A stretch of DNA of 64,000 nt, taken from Pseudomonas matsuisoli. GTDB taxonomy: Bacteria > Pseudomonadota > Gammaproteobacteria > Pseudomonadales > Pseudomonadaceae. The stretch lies in contig NZ_BMPO01000011.1 in assembly GCF_014647635.1 (NCBI RefSeq), positions 62,001 through 126,000 of the forward strand, in the 5' to 3' direction. Positions 9,737-16,829 of this stretch are shown here, piece by piece. The translations under genes and the position numbers were made by a program. The notes under the pieces were generated by a model that worked only from the letters and a program-made list of their open reading frames with translations, was not told the DNA's origin and did no database searches. Every line of letters begins with the position of its first letter. The first letter of the stretch is position 1.

Positions 9737-9925
9737 CGGAACGCATTCCGCTTTTGTAGACCGAGTGAAACCCGGGTGCTGTAGCGGCACGCCATACACC
9801 GCACGCGGGTTCCACCCGCCCTACGGATGCACTCTCACCTGTAGGAGCGAGCCATGCTCGTGAGGGATCATCCTACTGATCAAACGCATTTCGACGAACC
9901 CGCAGCTGAACAAATGCCTCCGGCG
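9737..9925. other. Intergenic stretch with degenerate repeats
   Basis: No gene is seen. It contains a degenerate single REP unit (TGTAGGAGCGAGCCATGCTC, about 9840-9859, with CATCCTAC downstream) and a CCACCCGCCCTACGG segment near 9820. The right end leads into the metal-exporter promoter. Confidence 0.5.
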
Positions 9926-9956
9926 TTGACTCTGTAGTGACTCCAAGGTCTATGGT
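9926..9956 (+). promoter_or_regulatory. MerR-family (CadR/CueR-like) promoter-operator of the CDF exporter
   Basis: A -35 hexamer TTGACT (9926-9931) and a -10-like TATGGT (9951-9956) are separated by 19 bp, the overlong spacer typical of MerR-family-activated promoters. An imperfect dyad (GACTCTG ... CCAAGGTC) occupies the spacer, and the core ACTCTGTAGTGACTCCAAGGT resembles the cadmium-responsive CadR/PbrR operator as I recall it. The transcript start would fall near 9963, upstream of the ATG at 9991. No merR-type gene is adjacent, so the regulator would act from elsewhere. Confidence 0.6.
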
Positions 9957-9990
9957 GCTCAGGCATCCACGTCTTCAACGGAGTTCGCGC

Positions 9991-10947
9991 ATGGGGCATG
10001 CCCACCACGATCATTCAGATCACCACGACCACACTCACCACGCCGGTCATCATGACCACGGCGCTCATGGTCACAGTCACGCGCCTTCGGTGACCGACGG
10101 GAACGAGCGCCGTATCCGTTTCGTGTTCGTCATTACAACGCTATACGCGGCCCTCCAGGCATTGGGCGGGTGGTTATCCGGCTCCCTAGCCCTGATCGCC
10201 GATTCCGGCCACATGGTCTCCGACGCGGCGGCGCTGCTGCTGGCCTTGATTGCCTACCGTTTCGCCGCTCGTGCTCCTGATCACCGCCGCACCTACGGCT
10301 TCCATCGCGTGCGGGTTCTGGCCGCACTCGCGAATGGCGCGGCCTTGCTGTTGCTCGTGGCGTGGATCGTCTGGGAGGCGTTCAGCCGCTTCTACACGCC
10401 AGTCGAAGTCATGGCGATGCCGATGCTGATCGTCGCGTCGATCGGGCTGGTCGTGAACATCGTCGGTGCGCTGGTGCTCAACGCCGGGAACAAGGGTGAC
10501 AGCAATCTGCGTGGCGCCTTCCTCCACGTGATCGGCGACCTACTGGGCTCCGTGGGCGCGATCGCCGCCGCACTAGGGATCATGTACACGGGCTGGTCGA
10601 TACTCGATCCTCTGCTATCGATCATCGTTGCATTGCTGGTCGTGCGTTCGGCGTGGCGCTTGGTGATCGAGTCCATCCAGGTGCTGTTGCAAGCCACGCC
10701 ACGCGGTATCGACCCCGCTCGGACCGAGGCTGAAATCCGCGCGCTGCCGGGCATTGCCGAGGCGGGTCATTTTCATGCTTGGACCTTGATGGACGATCGC
10801 AACGTCGCCACGGTACACGTCACGCCGGCTCCCGAGGCCGACCCGCTGGCGCTGCCAGCCCTGGTGAGCGAGCATTTGCGGCGTAGGCATAAACTTTCGC
10901 ACATCACCGTTCAGGTCGATCCACCCGGTCAATTGAACGCGCATTGA
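9991..10947 (+). CDS. Cation diffusion facilitator (CzcD/DmeF-like Zn/Cd/Co exporter)
   Basis: A 318-residue inner-membrane metal/proton antiporter. The first 35 residues are extremely histidine-rich (repeated HDH and HHxH clusters), a cytosolic metal-binding region. Six transmembrane segments follow at about residues 50-235, with the metal-site motifs SLALIADSGHMVSDAAALL (HxxxD, TM2) and FLHVIGDLLGSVGAIAAA (HxxxD, TM5). The C-terminal ~80 residues form the cytosolic ferredoxin-like domain. Likely exports zinc, cadmium or cobalt. The ATG at 9991 is chosen because an upstream in-frame extension would overlap the MerR-type promoter at 9926-9956. The operator suggests metal induction. Confidence 0.92.
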   Translation: MGHAHHDHSDHHDHTHHAGHHDHGAHGHSHAPSVTDGNERRIRFVFVITTLYAALQALGGWLSGSLALIADSGHMVSDAAALLLALIAYRFAARAPDHRRTYGFHRVRVLAALANGAALLLLVAWIVWEAFSRFYTPVEVMAMPMLIVASIGLVVNIVGALVLNAGNKGDSNLRGAFLHVIGDLLGSVGAIAAALGIMYTGWSILDPLLSIIVALLVVRSAWRLVIESIQVLLQATPRGIDPARTEAEIRALPGIAEAGHFHAWTLMDDRNVATVHVTPAPEADPLALPALVSEHLRRRHKLSHITVQVDPPGQLNAH

Positions 10948-10980
10948 ACCCTTTTCGCATTCCAACGTGGAGTACACCCT

Positions 10981-11661
10981 TTGCAGTACATTCTCGTCGT
11001 CGGCGCCTCGCGCGGTATTGGCCTGGCTTTGGTAGAAAACTATCTCCAGCAAGGTCACCAGGTATTCGCAACCCTTCGTAAAGCGGGCAACTCCGCGCTG
11101 GACGCCCTGTCCCGCAAACACCCAGGGAAACTGACGCAGATCCTGTGCGACCTTACCGATACGGACGCCGTGGCTACGATCGAAGCGGCACTTGGGGACA
11201 TAACGTTAGACGTCGCACTGTTCAATGCCGGTATCAAGGGCCCGGATAGCCTCGACGACGCGAGCAAGGAAGAGGTTGCCTCGCTGTTCATCACCAACAC
11301 CCTTGCACCGGTGCGCATGGCGCGAAGGCTGAGCCATCGTGTTTCCCCTCAGGGCGTCATTGCCTTTACCAGCTCGCAAATGGGCAGCGTGTCGCTCGCG
11401 TTGTCAGCGAGCATGCCGCTATATGGCGCCAGTAAAGCGGCGCTGAACAGCCTGCTGCAAAGCTGGAATCAGGCAGAGGACAAACCTGCCTCGACGCTCC
11501 TCGCCTTGCATCCGGGCTGGGTAAAAACGGACATGGGTGGTGAAAATGCGGCAGTGAACGTCACCGAGAGTGCGACCGGTCTTATCGAGACAATCCAAGG
11601 ATTTTACGGCGTGGGCGGCTGCCATTTCGCCGATTACCGCCAGCGGCCGATGCCCTGGTGA
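10981..11661 (+). CDS. Short-chain dehydrogenase/reductase
   Basis: A 226-residue SDR with the cofactor motif GASRGIG at residues 8-14 and the catalytic YGASKAAL (Y-x3-K) at about residues 148-155; the NAG-type motif appears as FNAGIKGP. It probably reduces or oxidises a carbonyl/hydroxyl compound with NAD(P). The start is TTG at 10981, giving the usual N-terminus immediately before the Rossmann motif, and GGAG lies a few bases upstream. It follows the CDF gene by 33 bp and may be co-transcribed, though no functional link is evident. Substrate unknown. It is convergent with the GNAT gene. Confidence 0.82.
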   Translation: MQYILVVGASRGIGLALVENYLQQGHQVFATLRKAGNSALDALSRKHPGKLTQILCDLTDTDAVATIEAALGDITLDVALFNAGIKGPDSLDDASKEEVASLFITNTLAPVRMARRLSHRVSPQGVIAFTSSQMGSVSLALSASMPLYGASKAALNSLLQSWNQAEDKPASTLLALHPGWVKTDMGGENAAVNVTESATGLIETIQGFYGVGGCHFADYRQRPMPW

Positions 11662-11679
11662 GCTGAACGCACGCGCCCG

Positions 11680-12201
11680 TCAGGTACGTTCGAGTCGGCG
11701 CGACATGTGAATCGTCTGCCAGACGGGGTCGGTGTCGCGTACATCCACCTGAAATCCGTGGCGCGTCCAAAATGTCTCGGCTCCGGGTAGGTAAGGATGC
11801 GTATGCAAATAGAGCGTCTTGATGCCGTTTGCCAGCGCGTATGCCTCCAACCCGAGAAAGAGACGGTCGGCCAGGCCCTGCCGGCGTTGATCGGGCCGGA
11901 CGTACAGTTTGACGACTTCGACGACGCGCGCGCCGCGGAGGTCGAGTTGCGGGAAGCGATGATCATAGGCCCGGTAGCCGATGGTACCGACGATCTCGCC
12001 CTCCCGACGTGCGATCCGCAGGTAGCCGTCACTTCCGCCATATACCGCTGGGATGTCCTTCAGGTCCGCAGGGATCGGCCCCCGCTCGAAACGGTCGCCG
12101 AACATTTCGGTACGCGCCTGCATCGCAAACGTACGGACGTCATCGAGTGCGCTGGCGTCAGGCACTTCGATGCGCCAGGTGTCGGTATCAGGTAAAGCCA
12201 T
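11680..12201 (-). CDS. GNAT-family N-acetyltransferase
   Basis: A 173-residue protein with one GNAT domain. The acetyl-CoA-binding signature is LYVRPDQRRQGLADRL (about residues 97-112; the R/Q-x-x-G-x-A/G loop is RRQGLA), preceded by the VVEVVKLYV beta strand. The C-terminal ETFWTRHGFQV segment is the usual GNAT ending. The acceptor substrate is not identifiable. It faces the SDR gene (18 bp between stops) and lies 76 bp from the divergently oriented SurE-like gene. Confidence 0.85.
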   Translation of the reverse strand: MALPDTDTWRIEVPDASALDDVRTFAMQARTEMFGDRFERGPIPADLKDIPAVYGGSDGYLRIARREGEIVGTIGYRAYDHRFPQLDLRGARVVEVVKLYVRPDQRRQGLADRLFLGLEAYALANGIKTLYLHTHPYLPGAETFWTRHGFQVDVRDTDPVWQTIHMSRRLERT

Positions 12202-12277
12202 GGGCTCCCTCGCGGGTGGCGGAGGTCAAGGCGTACATGGTAAATCAACGGGACCGAATCGCGCCTGGAGGCCATTG

Positions 12278-13072
12278 ATGACGCATGCACGGTTGTTCCA
12301 ACGAATCCTGCTGACCAACGATGACGGCATCGACGCGCCCGGCTTGGCGCTACTCGAATCCATTGCCTCCACGCTTGCAGAGGACGTCTGGGTCGTCGCG
12401 CCGGCCGAAGACCAGAGCGGCACGTCGCACTCACTTAGCCTGCACGCCCCCTTGCGCGCACATCCCAAAGGCCCCCAGCGTTTTGCCGTATCAGGTACGC
12501 CCGGTGACTGCGTGGCCCTGGCCATTGCCCACATTATGGACGGCCAGCTGGATGGGCAGCTTCCTGAGCTGATTCTTTCGGGTATCAATCGAGGTGCGAA
12601 CCTTGGTACCGAGACGGTGTTCTCGGGCACAGTCGGCGCAGCCATGACCGGCATGTTGCTGGGCATTCCCTCCATTGCGCTGAGCCAGGCGTTCCGCGAC
12701 CGCAATGATGTGCCCTGGGACATCGCCCGGGAACATGCCCCCGACGCGATTCGCCGCGTCGTCGAAGCCGGCTGGGCAAAGGATGCCTGCATCAACATCA
12801 ACTTCCCTGCCGTGGCACCGGGGGATGTCAAACCGCTCAAAGCGACGCGCCAAGGCGCCGGTCTGCTACAGGGTGTGGACGTCGTCTCCGGGCGGGACCC
12901 TCGCGAGATGGCTTACCATTGGCTGAAACTGAAGCGGGCCTGGAACAATGATGCCGACGACACCGAAAGCGGCGCCTTGGAGGCTGGACATGTCACGGCA
13001 ACACCGCTGAAGTTCGAGCGCACTCACGAACAGGCGCTCGATCAACTGCGAGCGCTGTTGGAGCGGGCCTGA
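12278..13072 (+). CDS. SurE-like 5'/3'-nucleotidase (survival protein family)
   Basis: A 264-residue SurE-family phosphatase. The metal-binding NDDG motif is at about residues 14-17 (ILLTNDDGIDAPG), followed by VVAPAEDQSGTSHSLS with the active-site serine region, FAVSGTPGDCV, and ILSGINRGANLG with the metal-ligand asparagine. SurE removes phosphate from nucleoside monophosphates and similar compounds in the cytosol. Housekeeping surE normally lies beside pcm and rpoS; none of these are here, so this is probably a second copy. The ATG at 12278 is chosen since the family begins just before the ILLTNDDG strand; the frame stays open upstream to 12053 but that part overlaps the GNAT gene. Confidence 0.88.
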   Translation: MTHARLFQRILLTNDDGIDAPGLALLESIASTLAEDVWVVAPAEDQSGTSHSLSLHAPLRAHPKGPQRFAVSGTPGDCVALAIAHIMDGQLDGQLPELILSGINRGANLGTETVFSGTVGAAMTGMLLGIPSIALSQAFRDRNDVPWDIAREHAPDAIRRVVEAGWAKDACININFPAVAPGDVKPLKATRQGAGLLQGVDVVSGRDPREMAYHWLKLKRAWNNDADDTESGALEAGHVTATPLKFERTHEQALDQLRALLERA

Positions 13073-13148
13073 AGCAAAGAAAGTTAGGGTTTATTCAAGT
13101 GAACCGTATTTCATCACTCAATCGCCGTAGTGATCATGTAGGTGCCCG

Positions 13149-14219
13149 ATGAGGCTAGAGCGCACATTCAGCGAAAGTCTGCAGGGCCGTAATTTGAAGC
13201 CGGTTCAATCAGGTACGGTCACAGACAAGACAATGAAGGTCGGCTTTCTATTGCTGACGCATTTCTCGCTGCCGTCGTTTACGCAGTCGCTCGACACTCT
13301 GGTGACAGCCAACCTCATTCGTACGGGCTCGTTCGAGTTCTTTACATTCGGGTTGGAAGAAGGCGACGTGGTCAGTGATTTGGGGATTCCCATCAAACCA
13401 GGCCAGGTGCTCCGGCCCGGGGATGTCCTCGGGCTCGATCTGCTCGTCGTCTGCGGTGGCCTGCGCACGCCCTGTAACACCCGCCCTCACCTCTCTAGCA
13501 TTCTGAAGAAAGCATCGGACCAGGGCGTTGCATTGAGTGGTTTGTGGAATGGCGCCTGGTTTCTTGCCGACGCGGGCCTTTTGAATGGCTATCGCTGCGC
13601 CATTCATCCTGAACAGCGTCTGGCCTTGACCGAGATCGCCCCGGCCACCCAGGTCACCAACGTCACGCATATGGTTGACCGGGACCGGCTGACAGCGGCC
13701 AGTCCCAATGGCGCGTTCTACATGATCCTCGAGTGGATTGGCCGGCTCTACGACAGCGGTCTGGTGAACGGCATCGTCGATATTCTCGCGTTCGACATGT
13801 CGCGGGTCAGAGCCGTCACCCGCTCGCGCTACCGTAACCTGGCGGCTCCGGTGCAGGAGGTGATCAGCCTGATGGAAGCCAACCTGGAAGAGCCCTTGTC
13901 CATGGACCAGATGGCGCACTACGTGAAAAAGTCGCGACGCCAGATCGAACGGTTGTTCAGTGAGCAGCTCGGCACGACACCGCAACGCTATTACCTGGAG
14001 CTCCGCGTCACCGAAGCACGCCGTTTGCTCCAGCATTCATCCAAGTCGATTATCGAAGTGAGCCTGGCGTGCGGCTTCGTATCGTCGAGCCATTTCAGCA
14101 AATGCTATACCGCCTACTTTGGGCATAGACCGTCGAAAGAGATCCGCCTGGATCGTCGGATGGATCGACAAGAACCGGCGAACACCGAAGTCGTGTCGTT
14201 TCAAATAGAAGAGGTTTAG
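13149..14219 (+). CDS. AraC-family regulator with glutamine-amidotransferase-like sensor domain
   Basis: A 356-residue regulator of the GATase1-AraC type (GbdR, CdhR and ArgR belong here). After a 28-residue leader, the DJ-1/PfpI-like domain starts at MKVGFLLLTHFSLPSF and runs to about residue 210. The AraC double helix-turn-helix covers about 230-340 (PLSMDQMAHYVKKSRRQIER; IIEVSLACGFVSSSHFSKCY). In Pseudomonas such regulators often sense amino acids or quaternary ammonium compounds. At the nucleophile-elbow position the text is LSGLWNGAWFLA, with Trp-Asn instead of Cys, so the domain is a sensor and not an enzyme. Met29 (13233) is an alternative start. The target operon is not evident; a link with the oxidoreductase/ABC unit at 30.7-37.2 kb is conceivable. 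Confidence 0.87.
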   Translation: MRLERTFSESLQGRNLKPVQSGTVTDKTMKVGFLLLTHFSLPSFTQSLDTLVTANLIRTGSFEFFTFGLEEGDVVSDLGIPIKPGQVLRPGDVLGLDLLVVCGGLRTPCNTRPHLSSILKKASDQGVALSGLWNGAWFLADAGLLNGYRCAIHPEQRLALTEIAPATQVTNVTHMVDRDRLTAASPNGAFYMILEWIGRLYDSGLVNGIVDILAFDMSRVRAVTRSRYRNLAAPVQEVISLMEANLEEPLSMDQMAHYVKKSRRQIERLFSEQLGTTPQRYYLELRVTEARRLLQHSSKSIIEVSLACGFVSSSHFSKCYTAYFGHRPSKEIRLDRRMDRQEPANTEVVSFQIEEV

Positions 14220-14290
14220 CGAAGGGCGGGCTGGCCGTGGAGTCACGTCCCCTTGGAGTGACAGTATTTTCAGCAAACTAAGCAAACAAA

Positions 14291-14312
14291 AAAGGCTGCA
14301 TATGCAGCCTTT
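14291..14312. terminator. Bidirectional rho-independent terminator
   Basis: AAAGGCTGCATATGCAGCCTTT is a perfect palindrome preceded by an A-rich run and followed by TTTTCG. It sits between the convergent AraC-type and MvaT genes and can terminate both transcripts. Confidence 0.88.
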
Positions 14313-14331
14313 TCGTTTGAAGCAGGACCGA

Positions 14332-14697
14332 TTATTCGAGCCAGCTTTCAACCTCGGACGCACCGTGTTCCTGTTTCCAGGCTTTGAGCGTTTTATGGTT
14401 GCCGCCTTTGGTTTCAACGACTTCGCCGTTGTGCGGGTTCTTATAACGCTTCACTGCACGCTCACGGCGTGTAGTCTTCGCAACCGGCGCTGCAGATTGA
14501 CGCTTGTTGCCCGACTCAGGATCGAGCATGTTGATGACATCACGAAGTGACATTCCATACTCGCCCAGCAGCGAACGCAGTTTGGTTTCGAATTCGATTT
14601 CCTGCTTGAGCGAAGTGTCGTTCTTCAACGCTTCGAGGCGCTTGCGTTGCTCTTCGATCTGCGCTTCGAGCGCCTTGTATTCAGCAAGTTTAGACAT
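14332..14697 (-). CDS. MvaT-family H-NS-like nucleoid protein (xenogeneic silencer)
   Basis: A 121-residue protein of the Pseudomonas MvaT/MvaU/TurA-E family. The N-terminal ~60 residues are charged and coiled-coil (AQIEEQRKRLEALKND) and mediate oligomerisation. After a basic linker (TTRRERAVK) comes the signature YKNPHNGEVVETKGGNHKTLKAW-type DNA-binding domain at about residues 84-106, whose KGGNHKTLK loop binds the minor groove of AT-rich DNA. It silences horizontally acquired and surface-structure genes. The family is largely restricted to Pseudomonas, making this the best taxonomic marker in the window. Pseudomonas genomes usually carry several paralogues; which one this is cannot be decided. 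It ends in the terminator at 14291-14312. Confidence 0.95.
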   Translation of the reverse strand: MSKLAEYKALEAQIEEQRKRLEALKNDTSLKQEIEFETKLRSLLGEYGMSLRDVINMLDPESGNKRQSAAPVAKTTRRERAVKRYKNPHNGEVVETKGGNHKTLKAWKQEHGASEVESWLE

Positions 14698-15140
14698 GAG
14701 AAACTCTCAAATTTGATGATGCGAAGCACTATAAGCATCGAAGGTGAATTTAGCAAACAAGCACTGCAACTTTATTTAGATTTTGTTGAGTGCCGCTGTC
14801 TTTGTTGCACCGCCAACCATGAACGCCAAAAAACTTGGGCACTGCGAGCCTGCAACATACGAAAAATACCGCGCGAAGCATCGGTGATGTACATGCTCAT
14901 CAATGACTTAACTTTTAAAGGTGAATACCCTTCAAAAGGAACTGTGTGAGCTCCTTACAGCCAGCAAGACAACGCTATGCGAGGCCCGTGAGCAGCTAAA
15001 CGTCGAAGGCCTGATGCCTGAACTCGACCGCCGAATGCCGCGAGAAAATAAGCCATCCGAGATTAAGCGGCCAATATTCGCTTGCGTAGCAATTACGCCC
15101 TAGCGCGTAGTTCCGTTATCGACAACAACTTGGGATCTTG
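14698..15140. other. Long AT-richer intergenic region upstream of the MvaT gene
   Basis: About 440 bp with no recognised gene. The left 250 bp are clearly more AT-rich than the surroundings and contain the MvaT promoter; such DNA is what MvaT itself binds, so autoregulation is plausible. A 60-codon plus-strand frame starting GTG at 14921 (MNTLQKELCELLTASK...) ends at 15103. It has weak support from an upstream AAAGG and no known family, and may be a remnant or chance. Confidence 0.4.
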
Positions 15141-15707
15141 TCACAGAGCACGCACCTTTGCAGGATTGCCAACGACCGTCGCACCAGCAGGCACGTCGCG
15201 AGTCACGACACTACCTGCGCCGATAATTGCGTTATTGCCAACAGTGATACCGGGAAGAATCAGAGCGCCCGCACCTATCCAGACGTCTTCGCCAATAGTG
15301 ATGGGCTTTCCCGATTCGAACAGTTGCTTTCTGAGTTCAGGGTCTCTTGGATGATCTGCCGTCAGGATCTGAACACCTGGCCCGATCTGAGTACGATCGC
15401 CGATGGCGACCGGATTGACGTCCAGAATGACGCAATTGAAATTGATGAATACATTCCGACCGAGATGGATGTTGTAACCATAATCGCAATGGAAAGGGGG
15501 ACGAACATTGGCGCCCTCCCCGACAGAACCAAAAAGTTCGGCCAGCATTGCGAACCGTGTTTCAAACGGGTTCGTGTAGTTCGTGTAGTTCGTGTTGTAT
15601 TCCTGCATCCATACGTGCGCTTTCATACTGTCTGCCGCTAACTCCGGACAGTCCGCCACGTACAATTCTCCGGCAAGCATTCGATCTTTCTGCGTACGGT
15701 TTTTCAT
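15141..15707 (-). CDS. Maltose/galactoside O-acetyltransferase family protein
   Basis: A 188-residue left-handed beta-helix acyltransferase of the Maa/LacA/NodL type. The N-terminal Mac domain is recognisable (DRMLAGELYVADCPEL), followed by the FHCDYGYNIHLGRNVFINFN segment and hexapeptide repeats ending in IIGAGSVVTRDVPAGATVVGNPAK. It acetylates a sugar hydroxyl from acetyl-CoA; the acceptor is unknown. An oddity is the insertion around residues 36-45, where three 9-bp DNA repeats (15570-15596) encode the motif NTNYTNYTN; ordinary homologues have no such repeat there. Length is otherwise standard at 183-190. Confidence 0.92.
   Translation of the reverse strand: MKNRTQKDRMLAGELYVADCPELAADSMKAHVWMQEYNTNYTNYTNPFETRFAMLAELFGSVGEGANVRPPFHCDYGYNIHLGRNVFINFNCVILDVNPVAIGDRTQIGPGVQILTADHPRDPELRKQLFESGKPITIGEDVWIGAGALILPGITVGNNAIIGAGSVVTRDVPAGATVVGNPAKVRAL
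15570..15596. repeat. In-frame 9-bp tandem repeat inside the acetyltransferase gene
   Basis: Plus-strand units are GTTCGTGTA, GTTCGTGTA and GTTCGTGTT. The unit length is a multiple of three, so copy-number change by slippage would add or remove three residues without a frameshift. It encodes the Tyr-Thr-Asn repeat near the N-terminus of the acetyltransferase. Confidence 0.9.
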
Positions 15708-15828
15708 CGCCCTGCTCCAGTTATCACATCGGGCACTAGACGCTGGGAAACGTCAAGCGTTCAGTTCGGGGTTAGCAGCCGAAAACCGATAGCGACTCGG
15801 AGACGTTATATTTCGAAAAGTGTGAAGT

Positions 15829-16725
15829 TCAGTGTTCGGCTTTAGTCGCCGCCCTGATCGCATCAAGCAGCATCATGCAGGCAGGATTGTCGTTATCGGA
15901 GCGCCACACCAGATGTAGCTCGCTCTGCACACCTTCGCCCAAGTCGATGTCGCGGAAAACGACGTTCTTAAAGACAACATTCGTGGCGCACCGTGGAACC
16001 AGCGCCAAGCCCATTCCGGCATTGACCAACGAAAGCATCGTCAGCGATGACCCCAACCATTGCACATACTCTGGCTCCACACCTGCTGTGCGAAATACGC
16101 CCATGAGCAACTCATTGAATGGCGGATAGGCGGAGTGCGAGTACATGAGAAAAGGCACGTGGTCCAGATCAGCCACGGCAACCATGGTCGCCGTAGCAAG
16201 CGGATGCCCCACGGGGATCCCCAATACGAACGGTTCGCGCACGAGGCATTCGGTTTCGTACCCTGGCTGCAACAGGGGAGCTCGGGTGATCCCCAGATCG
16301 ATACGACGCGCTCGCAGCGCTTCGTGTTGTTGATGGGTGTTCATTTCGGCCAGCGACACCTTCACATGCGGCTGACTGAGTCGCGCTTCCGCAAGCACCC
16401 GGGGTAGGAATTCGTACACGGCACTGCCAACGAAGCTGATCGTAACCGAGCCGATATCCCCTTGAGCAAAACGTTTGGCAGTCAACACGGCTTGCTGGGC
16501 GCGTTCCAGAACGGCTTGCGCCTCGATGAAAAAGGCGCGACCAGCGGCCGTCAAAACGACGCTTCGCGTACTACGCAGGAGCAATTCGACGCCCACCGCA
16601 TGCTCTAGCAGTTGAATCTGTCGGCTAAGGGGCGGCTGGGTCATGCTCAAGCGCTCGGCCGCTCTTCGAAAGTTAAGTTCGGTCGCCACGGCGACAAAAC
16701 AGCGGAGTTGGTTTAAGTCGAACAC
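15829..16725 (-). CDS. LysR-family regulator of the glucarate module
   Basis: A LysR-type regulator of 298 residues with the usual N-terminus (FDLNQLRCFVAVATELNFRR) and winged HTH including AAERLSMTQPPLSRQI at about residues 20-35. The substrate-binding domain follows. It is divergent from the MFS transporter and glucarate dehydratase genes, so it probably controls sugar-diacid use. A GTG at 16725 is preferred because it begins the protein exactly at the conserved VFDLNQL and has GGA upstream; the frame remains open upstream to 16776 without a good start. Confidence 0.88.
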   Translation of the reverse strand: MFDLNQLRCFVAVATELNFRRAAERLSMTQPPLSRQIQLLEHAVGVELLLRSTRSVVLTAAGRAFFIEAQAVLERAQQAVLTAKRFAQGDIGSVTISFVGSAVYEFLPRVLAEARLSQPHVKVSLAEMNTHQQHEALRARRIDLGITRAPLLQPGYETECLVREPFVLGIPVGHPLATATMVAVADLDHVPFLMYSHSAYPPFNELLMGVFRTAGVEPEYVQWLGSSLTMLSLVNAGMGLALVPRCATNVVFKNVVFRDIDLGEGVQSELHLVWRSDNDNPACMMLLDAIRAATKAEH

Positions 16726-16829
16726 TGATCCATTTCCAGTATCAATCAAGCCGGAATATAGATTAGACGGCAACAATTACCCGGTCCATGATCGGCTCAC
16801 CCACAAAAACAACATCCGGGAGCCATCCT

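Noticed and set aside
12053-12277. Extended N-terminus for the SurE-like protein
   Set aside because: The upstream in-frame part overlaps the GNAT gene on the other strand, and SurE proteins start just before the ILLTNDDG strand.
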